Origin: Laburnicola sp. R22_1
Taxonomy: Eukaryota; Ascomycota; Dothideomycetes; Pleosporales; Didymosphaeriaceae
Length of the DNA: 64,000 bases
Direction: 5' to 3'
NCBI GenBank assembly: GCA_014281115.1
Contig: JACONQ010000010.1
Location: 930,001-994,000, forward strand
In this document: positions 1-11,133 of the stretch, piece after piece
Layout: each line of letters opens with the position of its first letter
Position numbering within the stretch: position 1 is the first letter of the stretch
Translations under genes and position numbers: made by a program
The notes under the pieces: model-generated
The model's database searches: none
Told to the model about the DNA's origin: nothing
What the model saw: the letters and a program-made list of their open reading frames with translations, nothing else

Positions 1-19
1 AAGTCAGGTCTAAGAAGAG

Positions 20-1286
20 ATGGAACCCAGCTCTCTGTCGCTGGAGCTCAGATGTCTCTGTTTCGGTAGAATTCTGGTCCTCTTTACCGCTCTTCGCCGA
101 CGAGGCATCGCCTTACTGTACACGACTGAGCCGTCATGCAATGTGTATCACCAAATATTCCCCGCCATTGCGACATTTCCGGTAATCCCCAACAATGCGC
201 CTGTGTGGAAGTTGGTGGAGCACGCATCTGCTGTTAGTCGGCTTCGTCAAGCTGTACTGGACGGTCTTGCAAGCCCGAACGATCAGAATGAATTTGGATA
301 TACACTATTACATGCGAGTCATTTTTCTGGTGTCCCTTACAGTCACCAAAGCTAATAGATTACAGGCTGCCGCAGTAAACTTCGATGTCGAGGCATGCAA
401 GTTGCTTATAGCGATGAGCGCAGACGTCAATCGAACAGATGTCATGTAAATTCTTTCATCATGAGAGATAACCGCCTACTACTACTAATGCATGATACCG
501 CGAAGCTTTGGTTATAGTCCACTGGGAGACTTCATCGAGCAATCTTGGAGATATCTGTCCCACGAACGTCCATCCAACTCTACCTTCTCTTATCAAACTG
601 CCTTTGAGATTTTAGAGATCCTCCTTGGTGCTGGAAGCGATACTGACATGGAGTCCTGGTGTTTCCCGCAAATCATCGCCCTCAATGGTATAATTGATAA
701 CCCCACGTCCAAAGAGATGAGTACCGAATGGTCCGCTCTGTTAAATCGGAATGAGATCGACATCGTAGAAGATATTATGTCCGAAAGGTTTTTGCTCCAT
801 CCCCTTGGAAGGGTACCTTACATCATAATGTTCCTACTACAGTGCGGCATGAATCCCGACCATGCCTACTGCGGGTGGCCAACACTGATTTTTGCATTGC
901 TTGAGGAAGAACATACGTTGTCGGTGTGGGGGTGGTGGGACGAGATGTCTGGCGACCAAGCATTATCACATCTGCTCGCCGCTGGGGCTGATATCTACAA
1001 GATCGCTTGGGAATCGGAATTCAAGTCAGACACAACCTGGAATGTTATATGCGGACGCGGCCCGATCTTTACATCGACTACGTTCGCCACCGCTTCTGGT
1101 ACTGACCACCGCTGGAGAAAAGCATTACGCAAAGCGGGATTTGATCCCTCTGAAGTGTATGCAGAAGATGAACGACGGCGAAACGAGTTCCTGAAATCGC
1201 ACAGAGCCGTATCTACCGGAGTCCACACAAAAGAGTCCGAACTTCACGATTCTACGCTTCGGTTGAGAACGAGAAAATGGCCGTAA
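20..1286 (+). CDS. Ankyrin-repeat-like protein, three exons
   Basis: Three exons, 20-313, 366-445 and 506-1286, join in phase to give about 384 residues. The junctions restore ankyrin-type sequence: GYTLLH at the end of exon 1 runs into AAAVNFDVEACKLL, followed by SADVNRTDV. Further repeat-like stretches follow (LLQCGMNPDHA, HLLAAGADIYK). Intron 1 (52 bases) starts with GC rather than GT (gcgagt) and has a gctaat branch site. Intron 2 (60 bases) is GT-AG with tactaat. Ankyrin repeats bind other proteins; no catalytic domain is visible, so the role is unknown. The real start may lie left of the window, since exon 1 opens close to the edge and its first residues are not repeat-like. The 3' end is also uncertain: a possible donor near 1284 could lead into another exon that reads open to 1471. 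Confidence 0.6.
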
Positions 1287-1733
1287 GACCAACAGCGGCG
1301 AAACAAGCAGTCAATCACCAAGAGACAGATCTTGATATAGATCCGCGAGACAATATGTCCCCAGCTAAGCTTTCAGCCGTCCAAGGAACCGGTACTCAAA
1401 CCGGCTATTCTCAGGGCAAATTGAACATCAACCCCCAACCAGAATGCGATGCGCTACCAGATACGGACTAGATAGAATGCATATATTCCGCTATATTACC
1501 TAGGCAATTAGCCTCAAACGTGACGCGCGAACCACCAATATGACCACATCACCGCTGCACACTCCGGTCGCTCTATACATATAAATTGCGGAGCAATTGC
1601 ACTATCGGACCCCGGCTCTGCATTTTTCCCCACATTGCCAGCCTCTGGTGCTGCTATATGCGTGGAACAGTTAAATAGCGCTGTGTCTTTGGGATACTTC
1701 CCCGTACACTTTTTGAGGCGAGCGTCAGTCAAA
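1287..1733. other. Intergenic stretch, possible extra 3' exon
   Basis: Holds the 3' side of the ankyrin gene and the promoter of the esterase gene. One frame is open from about 1277 to 1471 and might be a last exon of the ankyrin gene. I see no other feature. Confidence 0.4.
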
Positions 1734-3116
1734 ATGATAGCTCCATCACTCATCCAAGTCGCATTCGCGACGCTCGCGCTCTTCTCCTCTCCACTACAAG
1801 CCCGTGCCCTCGACAAGCGTCAAGATGCAAACCATTGGGTTACAACATGGACGAGCATGCCGCAGCTGGTCGAGCCGTACAACATGCCTCCAGCGCAGTT
1901 CGTACGTCCCATCTAAATCCCGCGTTCTACTGCGCAGTCGCTGATACATATCAAAGTCCTCCGGCGGCGTCCTTAGAGACGCCACTCTCCGCCAAACACT
2001 GCACATGACCATCGGCGCTCCAAGAATCAAAATCGCAATCTCAAACACTTTCGGTGGCTCTGACTTACCCATCACCGCTGCCTCAGTTGGCTTCCCTGTG
2101 GGCGGCGCAGCAGGCGTGTCGGGTATCGACGCCTCGCCCCTCGCAGCCATCACAGTCGGTGGTAAAGCAAGTTTTACAGTACCGAGAGGCCAAGTCGTAG
2201 TGAGCGACGAGATCAACTTCGCCGTCAAACCGCAACAAATGATCACCGTGAGTTTGTACAGCCAAGCAGGCCAGAGTGGAAGTAGCATCACAGGGCATCC
2301 CGGAAGCCGAACGACGAGCTGGTTCGTCAAAGGAAATGCTGTGAATACCACGACAATTAGGGGGACGAGTAGTGTGCACTGGTACGCTCATCTTCTTCTT
2401 CTTTCCTACCCTCTCCCTCTCTCCAGGGCCCAGCCAGTTCCCCACCACACAACTCAAACTAATCTCCTTACTCCAGGTACTTCGTCTCCGCCGTCCACGC
2501 CTACGTCCCCACAACATCCTTATCCCTCATTATAATCGGCGACTCCATAACCGATGGCCGCGGCTCAGACGACAACAAGAACAACCGCTGGCCCGACCTC
2601 CTGCTCGCCCGCCTCCAAACCACAAACCACACCAACATCGCCATCGGCAACCAAGCCGCCGGCGGCAACTGCGTCCTCTCGCAATGTCTCGGTCCCTCGG
2701 CCGTTTCGCGCTACAAGCGTGACGCTCTCGAGCAACCTGGCGTGAAGTACTTCATGCTCTTCGAAGGCGTCAACGACATCGGCAACGGCGCGGCCGCGAG
2801 TTCTCTAATCAATGCCTTTAAGACGATGACGGCTGATGCGAAGAAGGCCGGACTAGTGACGATAGGCGGAACGATTACGCCGTTTGGTGGAAGCGGTTAT
2901 TACAGTGGGGCACACGAGAGCGCTCGCAAGAGTGTGAATGATTTCATGAGGGCGAAGGGAAATTTCGACTTCGTCGCTGATTTTGCGGCGGCGATTGAGA
3001 ACAAGGGGGATAAGACAAGGATGGATAGTAAGTATAATGGAGGCGATGGGCTACATCCCAATGTAGCTGGGTACCAGGCTATGGCGAATGCGTTCCCTTT
3101 GGAGGCATTTGCTTGA
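1734..3116 (+). CDS. Secreted SGNH/GDSL-type hydrolase
   Basis: Exons 1734-1901, 1957-2381 and 2477-3116 encode about 410 residues. The N-terminus is a signal peptide followed by a dibasic KR site, as expected for a Kex2-type processed secreted enzyme. SGNH landmarks appear in order: GDSITDG near residue 217 (nucleophile Ser), GGN near 250, GVNDI near 295 and DGLHPN near 388 (catalytic Asp and His). The family cleaves ester bonds, often in acetylated polysaccharides or lipids; this substrate cannot be told. The first intron (55 bases) is phase 0. The second (95 bases) is pyrimidine-rich and ends in ctccag; splicing it restores HWYF before the catalytic block. The gene looks intact. Confidence 0.88.
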
Positions 3117-3461
3117 AAAGCGACGAGCAGGAGGGAAAGAACACGGTCCGCGAATTGGAGACGAAGTATGTATATAAGCAACGACGACGTAAACAGTAGC
3201 TGTACATAGAGAGAAGAGTGATAAAGGTTCAGATTGGCTAAGAAAACAATATCCGGCTTGACGATTCTAGTCCATCGCATCGAAAGACCCACAAGCACCT
3301 AAGAAGCGCTCTTGGTCATGTATCAGGCCTACCTTGAAAACCTCCGCAGTGCCCAATCACGAGGGACAAAAGCAGGCACGGAGAATAAAATGTGGCAGCC
3401 AACAGAACGGCCAGTACAGGTAACCATCGAGACATTTTGGATCGAGCGATGCTTCCTCATG
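3117..3461. other. Convergent 3' intergenic region
   Basis: Lies between the stop of the esterase gene and the stop of the aquaporin gene, which point at each other. It should hold both 3' untranslated regions. No further feature seen. Confidence 0.5.
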
Positions 3462-4927
3462 TCAGGAGCTAGACCTCGAGCTGTAGTTCGAATCTCCTGA
3501 TTCTGTGCTGGGTCCGCTGCGATAAGCCTGTTCAGATGCTTCCTCGTAGCGCGATGTTGAATGATGACGCGGCCGAGAGCGCATCGATACAGAGCTCGGG
3601 CGGTGCTGAGCGCGCGGTCGTTCGTTGGGGTGGTCAATCGAGTAGTGGCCATCCCCGCCGTGTCGAAAGGCCGCCAAAGGTTTTGTTGGGTAGCTAGACA
3701 GCGATATCGCGCCTGTCTCTGTGGAGGTATCCCTGGTTGTCTCATAACGTGAGGAATTCGAACTGTGCGGCTGCGCCATTGGCTTATTCAGCGGGTAGAA
3801 TGGAGGCATGATTTCAGTTTCATTGGCGCCGTCGGTGGTTGCGCGCCCTAGGCCCTGTTAGCATGGCCAGGTGAGCACCGATCCACGTGAATGAAGTTAG
3901 GTTTCTGTGCTTGGGTCACTTACTTCCGCGATGAGAACCTTCGACTTCTTGCTCAGCATAGCGATCATCGTAACGCATCTCGGTTCCATCACTGTCGGCG
4001 CCGGGATTGGCGGTCTCGTACTCCAAAAGCTTGATCAATCGGTAAAAGAGCACGGCAATGAGAGCGCCAAGCAGTGGTCCAATCCAGTAGAGCCAGTGGT
4101 AACCGTCGAACTTTCCAAGAACGACATCTGGACCGAAGGATCGAGCCGGGTTCAATGAACCTCCCGTCCAGAACACAGCTAGCGATGTCAGATAGTGTAC
4201 ACATTTTGCCTGGTGGAGTTGGCTTACCGGCCAGTTCAGCGATGAACAGTGCAAGTCCAATGCCGATAGGAGCGAGAAACGTAGCTCGGTGGTTCTCCGC
4301 TGCCAACATGACGATGGCGAAAATCAGTTCAGCGGTGCAGAGCGCTTCAATGAAGAGGCCTTGTGTGATCGAAACCCCAGGGCTAAGCCTAGTGCGGACT
4401 GCTAGAGGACCTGGAAGCAGACCATGTACCACTGCAGCTGCAACAATAGCTCCCAGAATTTGTGAGATGATGAGCAACAGGGCCTTGACCCAGCCGATGG
4501 CACCGATCAATGCCAAAGCTACCGATACCTGTAGAAGACTCAGTGAAGATCAATGCATTGCCAGAGTGAAACATACGGCAGGATTGAAGAGGCCACCGCT
4601 GATGCGGAAAAAGATCCAGACGTTGACAAGCAACGAGAAAGCGAAAGCCAAAGCAATGTATAGCAGTGTAGATGTGCTTGCTGGAAAGTCCACGACGCGA
4701 TTGGGAGACGAGTTGGCAACGTGAGTTGCAGCAAATGCGAAGCTCAAGAAGAGTGCAGTGCCGACGAATTCGCCCAGCATCGAGACCACCAAGTGGCGAA
4801 CTCTGTTTGGAAGCCATCCACATGCTGGCAGACGTCTCTCCTCAGGACGGTTGGGGTCACGAGTGTAAGCTGGCTTCATCCCTGGCAGGACCATAAAGCT
4901 ATCGGCGGGCCTGTTGACATTATTCAT
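3462..4927 (-). CDS. Aquaporin (MIP family channel)
   Basis: Four exons on the minus strand, 4927-4577, 4528-4228, 4178-3924 and 3847-3462, give about 430 residues. Both pore boxes are present: FNPA at residues 115-117, split at its end by the first intron, and LNPARSFGP near 227. The second box has the NPARS form common in water-selective channels. The introns are 48, 49 and 76 bases and all are GT-AG. Six hydrophobic spans fit the MIP fold. The C-terminal tail of about 130 residues is rich in Ser, Arg and His and is probably cytosolic. The first ATG used here is at 4927, but a coding-like exon interrupted by a transposon lies upstream on the same strand (5294-5470), so the native N-terminus may have been longer. 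Confidence 0.9.
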
Positions 4928-5293
4928 GGTTGGCGGCTTAGGAAGAGCCGACTTCTACTAGCTGCGGAGTGGGTCGTTTGCGGATGCGTACGAGACACGA
5001 CGTCTTTGACGCAGCGACGAGCCAAGCAGAAAGCCAGGGAATGGATGATAGGAAAGTGATAGGACGTAGGACAGGCGGTTGTAACAATAGGATGAGGTTG
5101 TGGGTAAGAAACAGTAGGAGAGGAGTTGGAGAGAGGCTGAGAGGATGAGTCGGAAAAGACGAGAAGAAGGACAACACGAGATGAGAGAGGTGGAAGGAGC
5201 GGGTGGTAGCCATGCTGCAGGCGCGAGGAGGTAGGTAATGCTTTCCTCACGTTGCTCGAGACGAAAGCCGAAGCAAAGCAGCCATGCTCTTAC

Positions 5294-5470
5294 TTGAGTT
5301 GGGCAAAGACATTTCAGACGGTAATGGAGTAGGAACAGGAACAGTCGACGAGGACGCAGCTGGTGCAATGGGAGACGGTCTAGACGGTGTCTGAATGTTC
5401 TGAGCTGTTTGTGCAAGGCCAGAACAGCACCTTGGAGTCTCTGGCGGCTTTCGCATTGCGTATCCTGAGG
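5294..5470 (-). pseudogene. Coding-like exon interrupted by the Fot1-like element
   Basis: On the minus strand an open frame runs from the transposon edge to a good donor (gtaagag) at 5293. It is rich in Pro, Ser and Thr. The matching flank beyond the transposon (7598-7573, minus) starts with ATG and reads MSRRSRAQD. If the element and one TA copy are ignored, the two flanks read as one continuous frame from that ATG. The position directly upstream of the aquaporin suggests a former aquaporin N-terminal exon. However, I could not find an acceptor that joins it in phase to the aquaporin start, so a separate gene is also possible. Confidence 0.4.
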
Positions 5471-5472
5471 TA

Positions 5473-5517
5473 CCGTGTTTCATCACCTGACGATCGGCCC
5501 CACCGGACGATCGATTT
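5473..5517 (+). repeat. Left terminal inverted repeat of the Fot1-like element
   Basis: 45 bases starting ccgtgtttcatcacctgacg. It pairs with the right repeat with two mismatches and contains the repeated core gacgatcg twice. Confidence 0.92.
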
Positions 5518-5570
5518 TCCGCCTCAACAGCCCAACTTCGGCACCTTTTGCAACGCTCTATACAACGAAT

Positions 5571-6710
5571 ATGGCCGAATTAAGTGCTGCTCTTGACTAT
5601 TTGAGCTCGCTGAGCATCTCTGAGAAGCCTAATTACACCAAAGTCGCTCAAAAATATGGCTGCGATCGCAATACGTTGTCGCGCCGGCATCGCAGGGTGC
5701 AGGGCACGCGCGACGCGCTGGCCGACAGCCAGCGCCTCCTCAACACCCAACAGGAAACTGAGCTTCTACAATATATTAATGGCCTTTGCGAACGAGGATT
5801 ACCCCCTACAAAGGAGATGATACGAAATTTCGCATCAGAAATAGCTGGGAAGCCTGCTGGCAAAAACTGGGTTGACCGATTTATACGACGCCACAAAGTC
5901 GACCTACTTTCCCACTGGACCTCTGGTATAGACGCCTCACGTAAACGCGCCGACTCTGCCTTCAAGTACGCCCTATATTTCGAGCTCCTACGTAAAAAGA
6001 TTGAGCAGTATAACGTCGACAAGCGCCACATGTACAATATGGATGAGAAGGGTTTCCTAATTGGGGTGCTGTCAAAAATGAAGCGTGTCTTCTCCCGACA
6101 GCGCTATGAGAGCGGCGGCATTAAACAAATGCTCCAGGACGGCAATCGCGAGTGGATTACAACGCTAGCATGTATTTGCGCTGATGGAAGCTCTCTTACG
6201 CCTTGCTTGATTTATCAAGCGCAGTCAAACAATATACAAGACACCTGGTTACAAGATTTTGACGATTCCTTACACAAAGCTTTCTTTGCGGTATCACCAA
6301 GTGGATGGACGAACAACGATTTAGGCCTAGCATGGGTCAAACAGGTGTTTGACAGGGAGACTAAGGCAAAGGCGCGCCGCGATTATCGTCTACTACTCCT
6401 TGACGGCCATGGATCGCATGTTACAATGGAGTTTATTGACTACTGCGATCAAAATAAGATCCTCCTGGCTATCTATCCACCTCATTCAACCCATACGCTC
6501 CAGCCGCTCGACGTCGCGCTATTCAAGCCTCTCAGCACTGCCTACTCCGCTGAACTTACTGAGTACTTAGATAAGTGCCAGGGCCTCTCAAGAGTCACAA
6601 AGCGCGACTTCTTCGCTATGTTTGAGAGGGCCTGGCAGTGCTCCTTTCAAGAAAACACGATCTGCAGCGCCTTTAAGGCCACTGGCGTAGTGCCTTTCAA
6701 CCCCAAGTAA
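5571..6710 (+). CDS. Fot1/pogo-type DDE transposase, C-terminally truncated
   Basis: About 379 residues from the ATG at 5571 (MAELSAAL), the first start clear of the terminal repeat. The order is: an N-terminal Psq-like helix-turn-helix (residues about 5-45, with KYGCDRNTLSRR), a CENP-B type DNA-binding segment (LPPTKEMIRNFA, NWVDRFIRRH), then a DDE_1 nuclease domain. In the nuclease, YNMDEKG carries the first Asp and LLLDGHGSH the second. YPPHSTHTLQPLDV is the typical block before the third. The frame stops at 6710, just after PFNPK. In relatives the protein continues into a charged coiled tail, which here lies in the next frame. Confidence 0.88.
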   Translation: MAELSAALDYLSSLSISEKPNYTKVAQKYGCDRNTLSRRHRRVQGTRDALADSQRLLNTQQETELLQYINGLCERGLPPTKEMIRNFASEIAGKPAGKNWVDRFIRRHKVDLLSHWTSGIDASRKRADSAFKYALYFELLRKKIEQYNVDKRHMYNMDEKGFLIGVLSKMKRVFSRQRYESGGIKQMLQDGNREWITTLACICADGSSLTPCLIYQAQSNNIQDTWLQDFDDSLHKAFFAVSPSGWTNNDLGLAWVKQVFDRETKAKARRDYRLLLLDGHGSHVTMEFIDYCDQNKILLAIYPPHSTHTLQPLDVALFKPLSTAYSAELTEYLDKCQGLSRVTKRDFFAMFERAWQCSFQENTICSAFKATGVVPFNPK

Positions 6711-7410
6711 TCCTTCAGCGCTTTAATAATATAGACCTAGAGCGGCCATCCTCAAGCGACAGCAGCTCTTCTGTACTTAGCGCTTCAGATTGGCGTAAAA
6801 TTGAGAGACTCTTGCGCCAGGTTGTCTCTGATACTTACGCTGAGGGGTCCCGGCAGCTCTCCCGCACTATGCACTCAATTTCAGTGCGCAACACCCTCCT
6901 GAACCATGAAAATACGCGTTTACAAGAAGCGCTAGCCCAGAAGAAGCGCCCTACGCAAGGAAAGCCTCTACTGCTTGAACCACCTGCAGATTACGCTGGC
7001 GGCGCAATATTTTAGTCCCCCGCAAAGGTCAAGGAAGCTCGCCAACGCCAGGCACAAAAAGATCAGGAGGCAAAGGCTAAGGAGCAAGAGAAGGAGCAGA
7101 GGAAGGCTATCCAGGAGGAGCAGAGGCGTACAAAGGCTATACAAGAGGAGGAGCGCGCCCAGGGCCTGGCGTCAACCCAGGCGCTTCGGGCACCAAAAGC
7201 AAGGCCCCCAAAGGCATCCAAGAAGCTCCTCTCCCACTCCAAAACACCTCCAAGGTGACGCGCAAGGGCAAGGAGAAGGTTATTACGCCTCCTTTAATTG
7301 ATGAGGAGGATGTAGAGTACAACTTTTCATCTGTTGTAGATGTGGCGCCTACGCCAGCGCGTACACGCCGGGGTCGCTCTTTACGGCTCCCTGAGCGTTA
7401 TCGCACCTAA
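6711..7410 (+). pseudogene. Frameshifted 3' part of the transposase
   Basis: After the stop at 6710 the expected C-terminal sequence continues in another frame (VILQRFNNIDLERPSS), as if one G were missing after the PFNPK codons. It then meets a TAG at 7013-7015. Beyond that it reads a Lys/Glu/Gln-rich coiled-coil-like stretch, and shifts frame again near 7170-7190 before ending in a basic tail (TRRGRSLRLPERYRT) at 7410. At least two frameshifts and one stop show decay of the tail. Confidence 0.7.
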
Positions 7411-7525
7411 TAAAGTATCGCGATCGTCTCCTATGCCTCTCAAAAGCTCTCCACCAAAAAATCTGGCCTGTATACAATTTGTATTGCGTTGTACAGCTTC
7501 AAAAGTTGTACGCACGGACCCTGCC

Positions 7526-7570
7526 AAATCGATCGTCAGGTGGGGCCGATCGTCGGGTGATGAAACACGG
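7526..7570 (-). repeat. Right terminal inverted repeat of the Fot1-like element
   Basis: 45 bases complementary to 5473-5517 with two mismatches. It is followed by TA and then tcctgagccc, which continues the host sequence. Confidence 0.92.
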
Positions 7571-8132
7571 TATCCTGAGCCCTGGACCGGCGAGACATGG
7601 TAAGTAGACTTTGGTCCTAGTGCTGTAGATAAAATATACGAAGAGCGTGGCCCAGAGGTAGATACCTGGCCGAGAGGGCGTCGGAATGAAGCGTGACGGC
7701 GTGCACTCCCTCCAGGGCTGCCCCGGTGTATTGTGCCTTCTTAGCGCGCCGTCGGGTCACGGTACGGCATCCTGGGCGACGGCGGCGGCGGACGAGCCCA
7801 ACGTAGACCAGAAAAGAGCAACATCGCGACGCTTCTTTCCTGCGCGCTGTCGCACTCCTTCCGCCTCTTTCCGTGGTTCCTCGTTCGATTTGTGCGCTTT
7901 CTCGCCTCTGGCCGTGTCAGGTCAGACCATCCGCCCCGCAGTCACACTACCGCCTCCACGAGTGTCATCGACTTGGCCGCGCGCCGTCTTCCCACCGACC
8001 CATCGCGCGCATTTGCCTTCACTGCACGGCCAGAGCACGTCTGCCGGATGCGTGTACGACCGTCCAGCTTCAGCATCTCTTGCTGCCGCCTAGCCACTCC
8101 CCCGCCAGCACCGTCGCTCGCCGACACCCAGA
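7571..8132. other. Promoter and leader of the PA-TM-RING gene
   Basis: Starts with the right TA copy and the short minus-strand coding-like flank (7573-7598). The rest is GC-rich with pyrimidine tracts before the ATG at 8133. Open frames here look like leader sequence; no recognised gene. Confidence 0.45.
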
Positions 8133-10609
8133 ATGCGCCCGCTTCGGCTACTCTTGTCGCTAGCCACCAGCCTGATAGCTGTCACGCTGCTGCTATCCCT
8201 TGTGTTTGGCTCGCAGAATGAGGAACTTCGCAGCGGTGCTGTACCGCCGGTCAAGGAAAAAGGTGGATTCAGAGCCTTGTTCTCCTTCACCACGCCAGGC
8301 TCGCTATTCCCTCCGTCCGCTATCATTAGCCTTACCGACGATAACTCCACCTTCTTCCTCGCCCGCCCTGCTGCCTTCGGACCGCCGCTTCCATCGGATG
8401 GCTTGAGCGGCCCGCTATGGATCGGAAGCGGCTTCGAAGACGATATCATGGGAACAGGCGGCGAATTAGGCTGCAGCGACGTGCCTGACTGGACTGATGG
8501 CCCTGATGCTATGGATTCTATTGTCTCGGGCGCTGAGGACAAGGGCCTGGGCTCGTCCGAGCATACCCGGGTCAATCCACTGACGACGCAACCGCACGGT
8601 GCCCTCGACGTCGCCGCAAGAGCTGTCGCGTCTGACGACGGAACAGACGACCACCTGCAGCCACGGCCGCAGATCGGGAACATAGCGAAGGACCGCACCG
8701 GGAAGATACCAGAACATGCGGATATCAAATCGCTCCAGGAAAGTGCCGAGATCGCGGGCAAGGTCGTGCTATTAAAACGAGGTGGATGTGGATTCCTAGA
8801 GAAAGCTGAATGGGCCCAGAAACGAGGCGGAGTTGCACTCATCGTGGGCGACAATATTCGCGGAGGAGCTCTTATACGAATGTATGCACGTGGTGATACA
8901 TCAAACGTGAGCATCCCAGCTCTCTTCACGTCACATACAACCGCCCAGCTACTTTCTTCTCTACTTCCTACCGGCGGTGTCCTTCATGATCTCTCCCCGT
9001 TAGACGTGACGAAGCTCGACCTTCCCAAGGGCAAGAAGGCAAGCACGGTCACCAGGGATCACGACGAGGCTTCCCTTGCGGAAACAAGACCGGTCTCACA
9101 GGCTGGAAGTGAAAGCTCTACAAACAACGGCCACTCCCACACCCTGCAGGAAACAAGCTGGCTTCATTCGCTCCTCTCTAATCTCGGCCTCAAGACAACG
9201 GACGCTGTATCTTCAAAGGATGCTAGTTATAGGCCTCCGAGCAGCGGTAAGCTAGATTGGGTGTCCGTGGACAAATTGGAGGTAGATCAGGTAAAGACCA
9301 AAAGTGCGATTACGAAACCTGCGCCTGTGGTCACGCCAGGTGACTTCATCATCGGCGAACAGGACTGGCGTGACCCAGCGCTTCTCTCTAGGCCTACACC
9401 TACCAAAAACCCCTCGAAACAAAGTCCTGCGCCGGAGAATAGTATCAAAGGCGGCAGTGTTACGCTTGGCAGCGGCGAGTATACGAAAAGCCATACCGAC
9501 AAGCTAAAAGGTTGGCTCAACCAGCTTGTGGATGATAAGGAGCATACCCCAGAAGCCGACGTGGAAAGAAGCAGCGCCACGTCTGCTGCGGCCAAACAGT
9601 CCGATCACAGCAAATCTTCAGGTCCTCACAAAGGTCTCTGGGTCACACTCACCCCTACTAGCATGTCTACCTCTCCATTCTTCGACACTTTACTGGTCCT
9701 GGTCGTCAGTCCTCTAGTCACCTTGACTGTTGTATATGCATTACTTCTTCTTCGATCCCGCATCCGTCGTCGGCGTTGGCGCGCCCCCAAGTCGCTCGTC
9801 GACCGTCTCCCTGTCCGCACCTATCACACCATCAGTGACAGCAGCCCTTCTGCGACCCCGAATGCTTCTTCTCCTGCAACTCCGCTTCTCCAGCACACAC
9901 AATCGCCGCCTACGCCGTCCCCCTCGCGACCTATCTCTCGAACAGAATCGGAGACACCAGCAACATCATCATCATTTCAACAGCGCCATCGAACACCGGA
10001 GGAGGAAAAGCGTGAATCTGGGCTAGCTGCTTGGAGACGTAAATATGGCGGACGACAGAAAGAGTGTGTTGTTTGCTTGGAAGAGTACGTTGATGGGGTC
10101 AGCCGAGTTATGAGCCTGCCGTGTGGCCATGAATTTCACGCGGATTGCATGTAAGTGAATCTGCTGGCGATGTCTTCCGAAATACTGACATTTTTAGCAC
10201 ACCATGGCTGGTAACTCGGAGGCGAACATGTCCCATATGCAAAGGGGATGTTGTGCGCTCTTTGTCCCAGTCTTACCACGATCGTGCCGGATCTTCATTC
10301 GACTCTGAGCGGTTCGGAGAAGACGCAGACGACGTTCAAACACAGGCAGCGGAGACTCGCAATGACTCACCCTCGGCGTCGCGACCTTTACCCATCTCAG
10401 CCGATCACATTGATGCAGATATTGAGGCTAATTGGGAAGACGAGCGAGGTCGCGATATTCCGCGAGAGCGCAGTGAAGACCTAAGCAACTCCTTCAGAGA
10501 CGTCAGCTCATCCGCTGTTACTGCGATATGGCGGGGCGTTGGGGCTGTTGGGAGAGCTACAGGTCTCCAAGGACGGCCAGGTAGAGAAGAAGTCGATCGG
10601 GATCGATGA
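8133..10609 (+). CDS. PA-TM-RING E3 ubiquitin ligase
   Basis: Exons 8133-10150 and 10198-10609 encode about 809 residues. The order is: signal peptide (MRPLRLLLSLATSLIAVTLL); a protease-associated domain near residues 200-290 (VVLLKRGGCGF, ALIVGDN); a low-complexity lumenal region; one transmembrane span near 520-540 followed by Arg-rich stop-transfer; and a cytosolic RING-H2 finger near 653-700. The finger reads CVVCLEEY, then LPCGHEFHADC and TCPICK. The 47-base intron falls inside the finger, and splicing restores the spacing from DCI into TPWL. The architecture is that of RNF13/GRAIL-type ligases of the endomembrane system, which ubiquitinate membrane or trafficking proteins. The tail after the RING is acidic and disordered. 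Confidence 0.88.
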
Positions 10610-11133
10610 GCGATTTGAATTGGCAACCCCAGGGGTTGTTTGAGATGCATTGCGTTGGAGTATTGGTTCAAATTTTGTTTTAGGGACTACCTTGGGCTTG
10701 GGCAGGGTAAGGTGTCAGTCAATACCCGGATCATTAGAAACCCACTCAATCCTTATTGTTCATCAGTGGGAAACTGCTTGTCTTATTTCCTTCCGCGTTG
10801 AGCCTTCTGACGTCCACATTGCTCTTGACCATCTCTTGATACAGACGGTGACGGTCCACTGCACACATGCAATCCGTCGATGCGATACAGTACTCATGGA
10901 TTAAGTTTCGCAATAGGTATCCATCAGAGGATAACTCACCAGTACATATTTTCTCGACCTGGCCCGGGGTCCCGGGGCCTCGCGGCCCACGTGATCGCGT
11001 CTCGCGTGGCGGATGATCCCTGCTCAACTTTTCTCGCGGTCGACCTGTATCTGGTGCAGCACGACAGCAGACCTCAGCGTCGTCCCTTCATTTCTTTCCC
11101 CTGTTGTTCTTGCAGGCTTCATTGTTGCTCACG
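10610..11133. other. Intergenic region upstream of the mitochondrial EF-G gene
   Basis: Between the RING-gene stop and the mtEF-G start. It contains a ggcccggggtcccggggcc GC palindrome-rich patch near 10962-10985, then a pyrimidine-rich stretch next to the start. Probably 3' end plus promoter. Confidence 0.4.

Larger units (their letters stand above)
5473..7570 (+). mobile_element. Fot1/pogo-like DNA transposon
   Basis: A 2098-base element bounded by 45-base terminal inverted repeats (5473-5517 and 7526-7570) that differ at two positions and start ccgtgtttcatcacc. It is flanked by TA on both sides, the target duplication of Tc1/mariner-pogo elements. It encodes a DDE transposase on the plus strand. 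The target was a short tandem sequence: tatcctgagg lies left of the element and tatcctgagc continues on the right. The central catalytic part is open, but the 3' coding part is shifted, so the copy is probably inactive by itself. Confidence 0.93.

Noticed and set aside
8090..8929. 279-codon open frame on the minus strand
   Set aside because: Antisense shadow of the PA-TM-RING coding exon, which has domain support.
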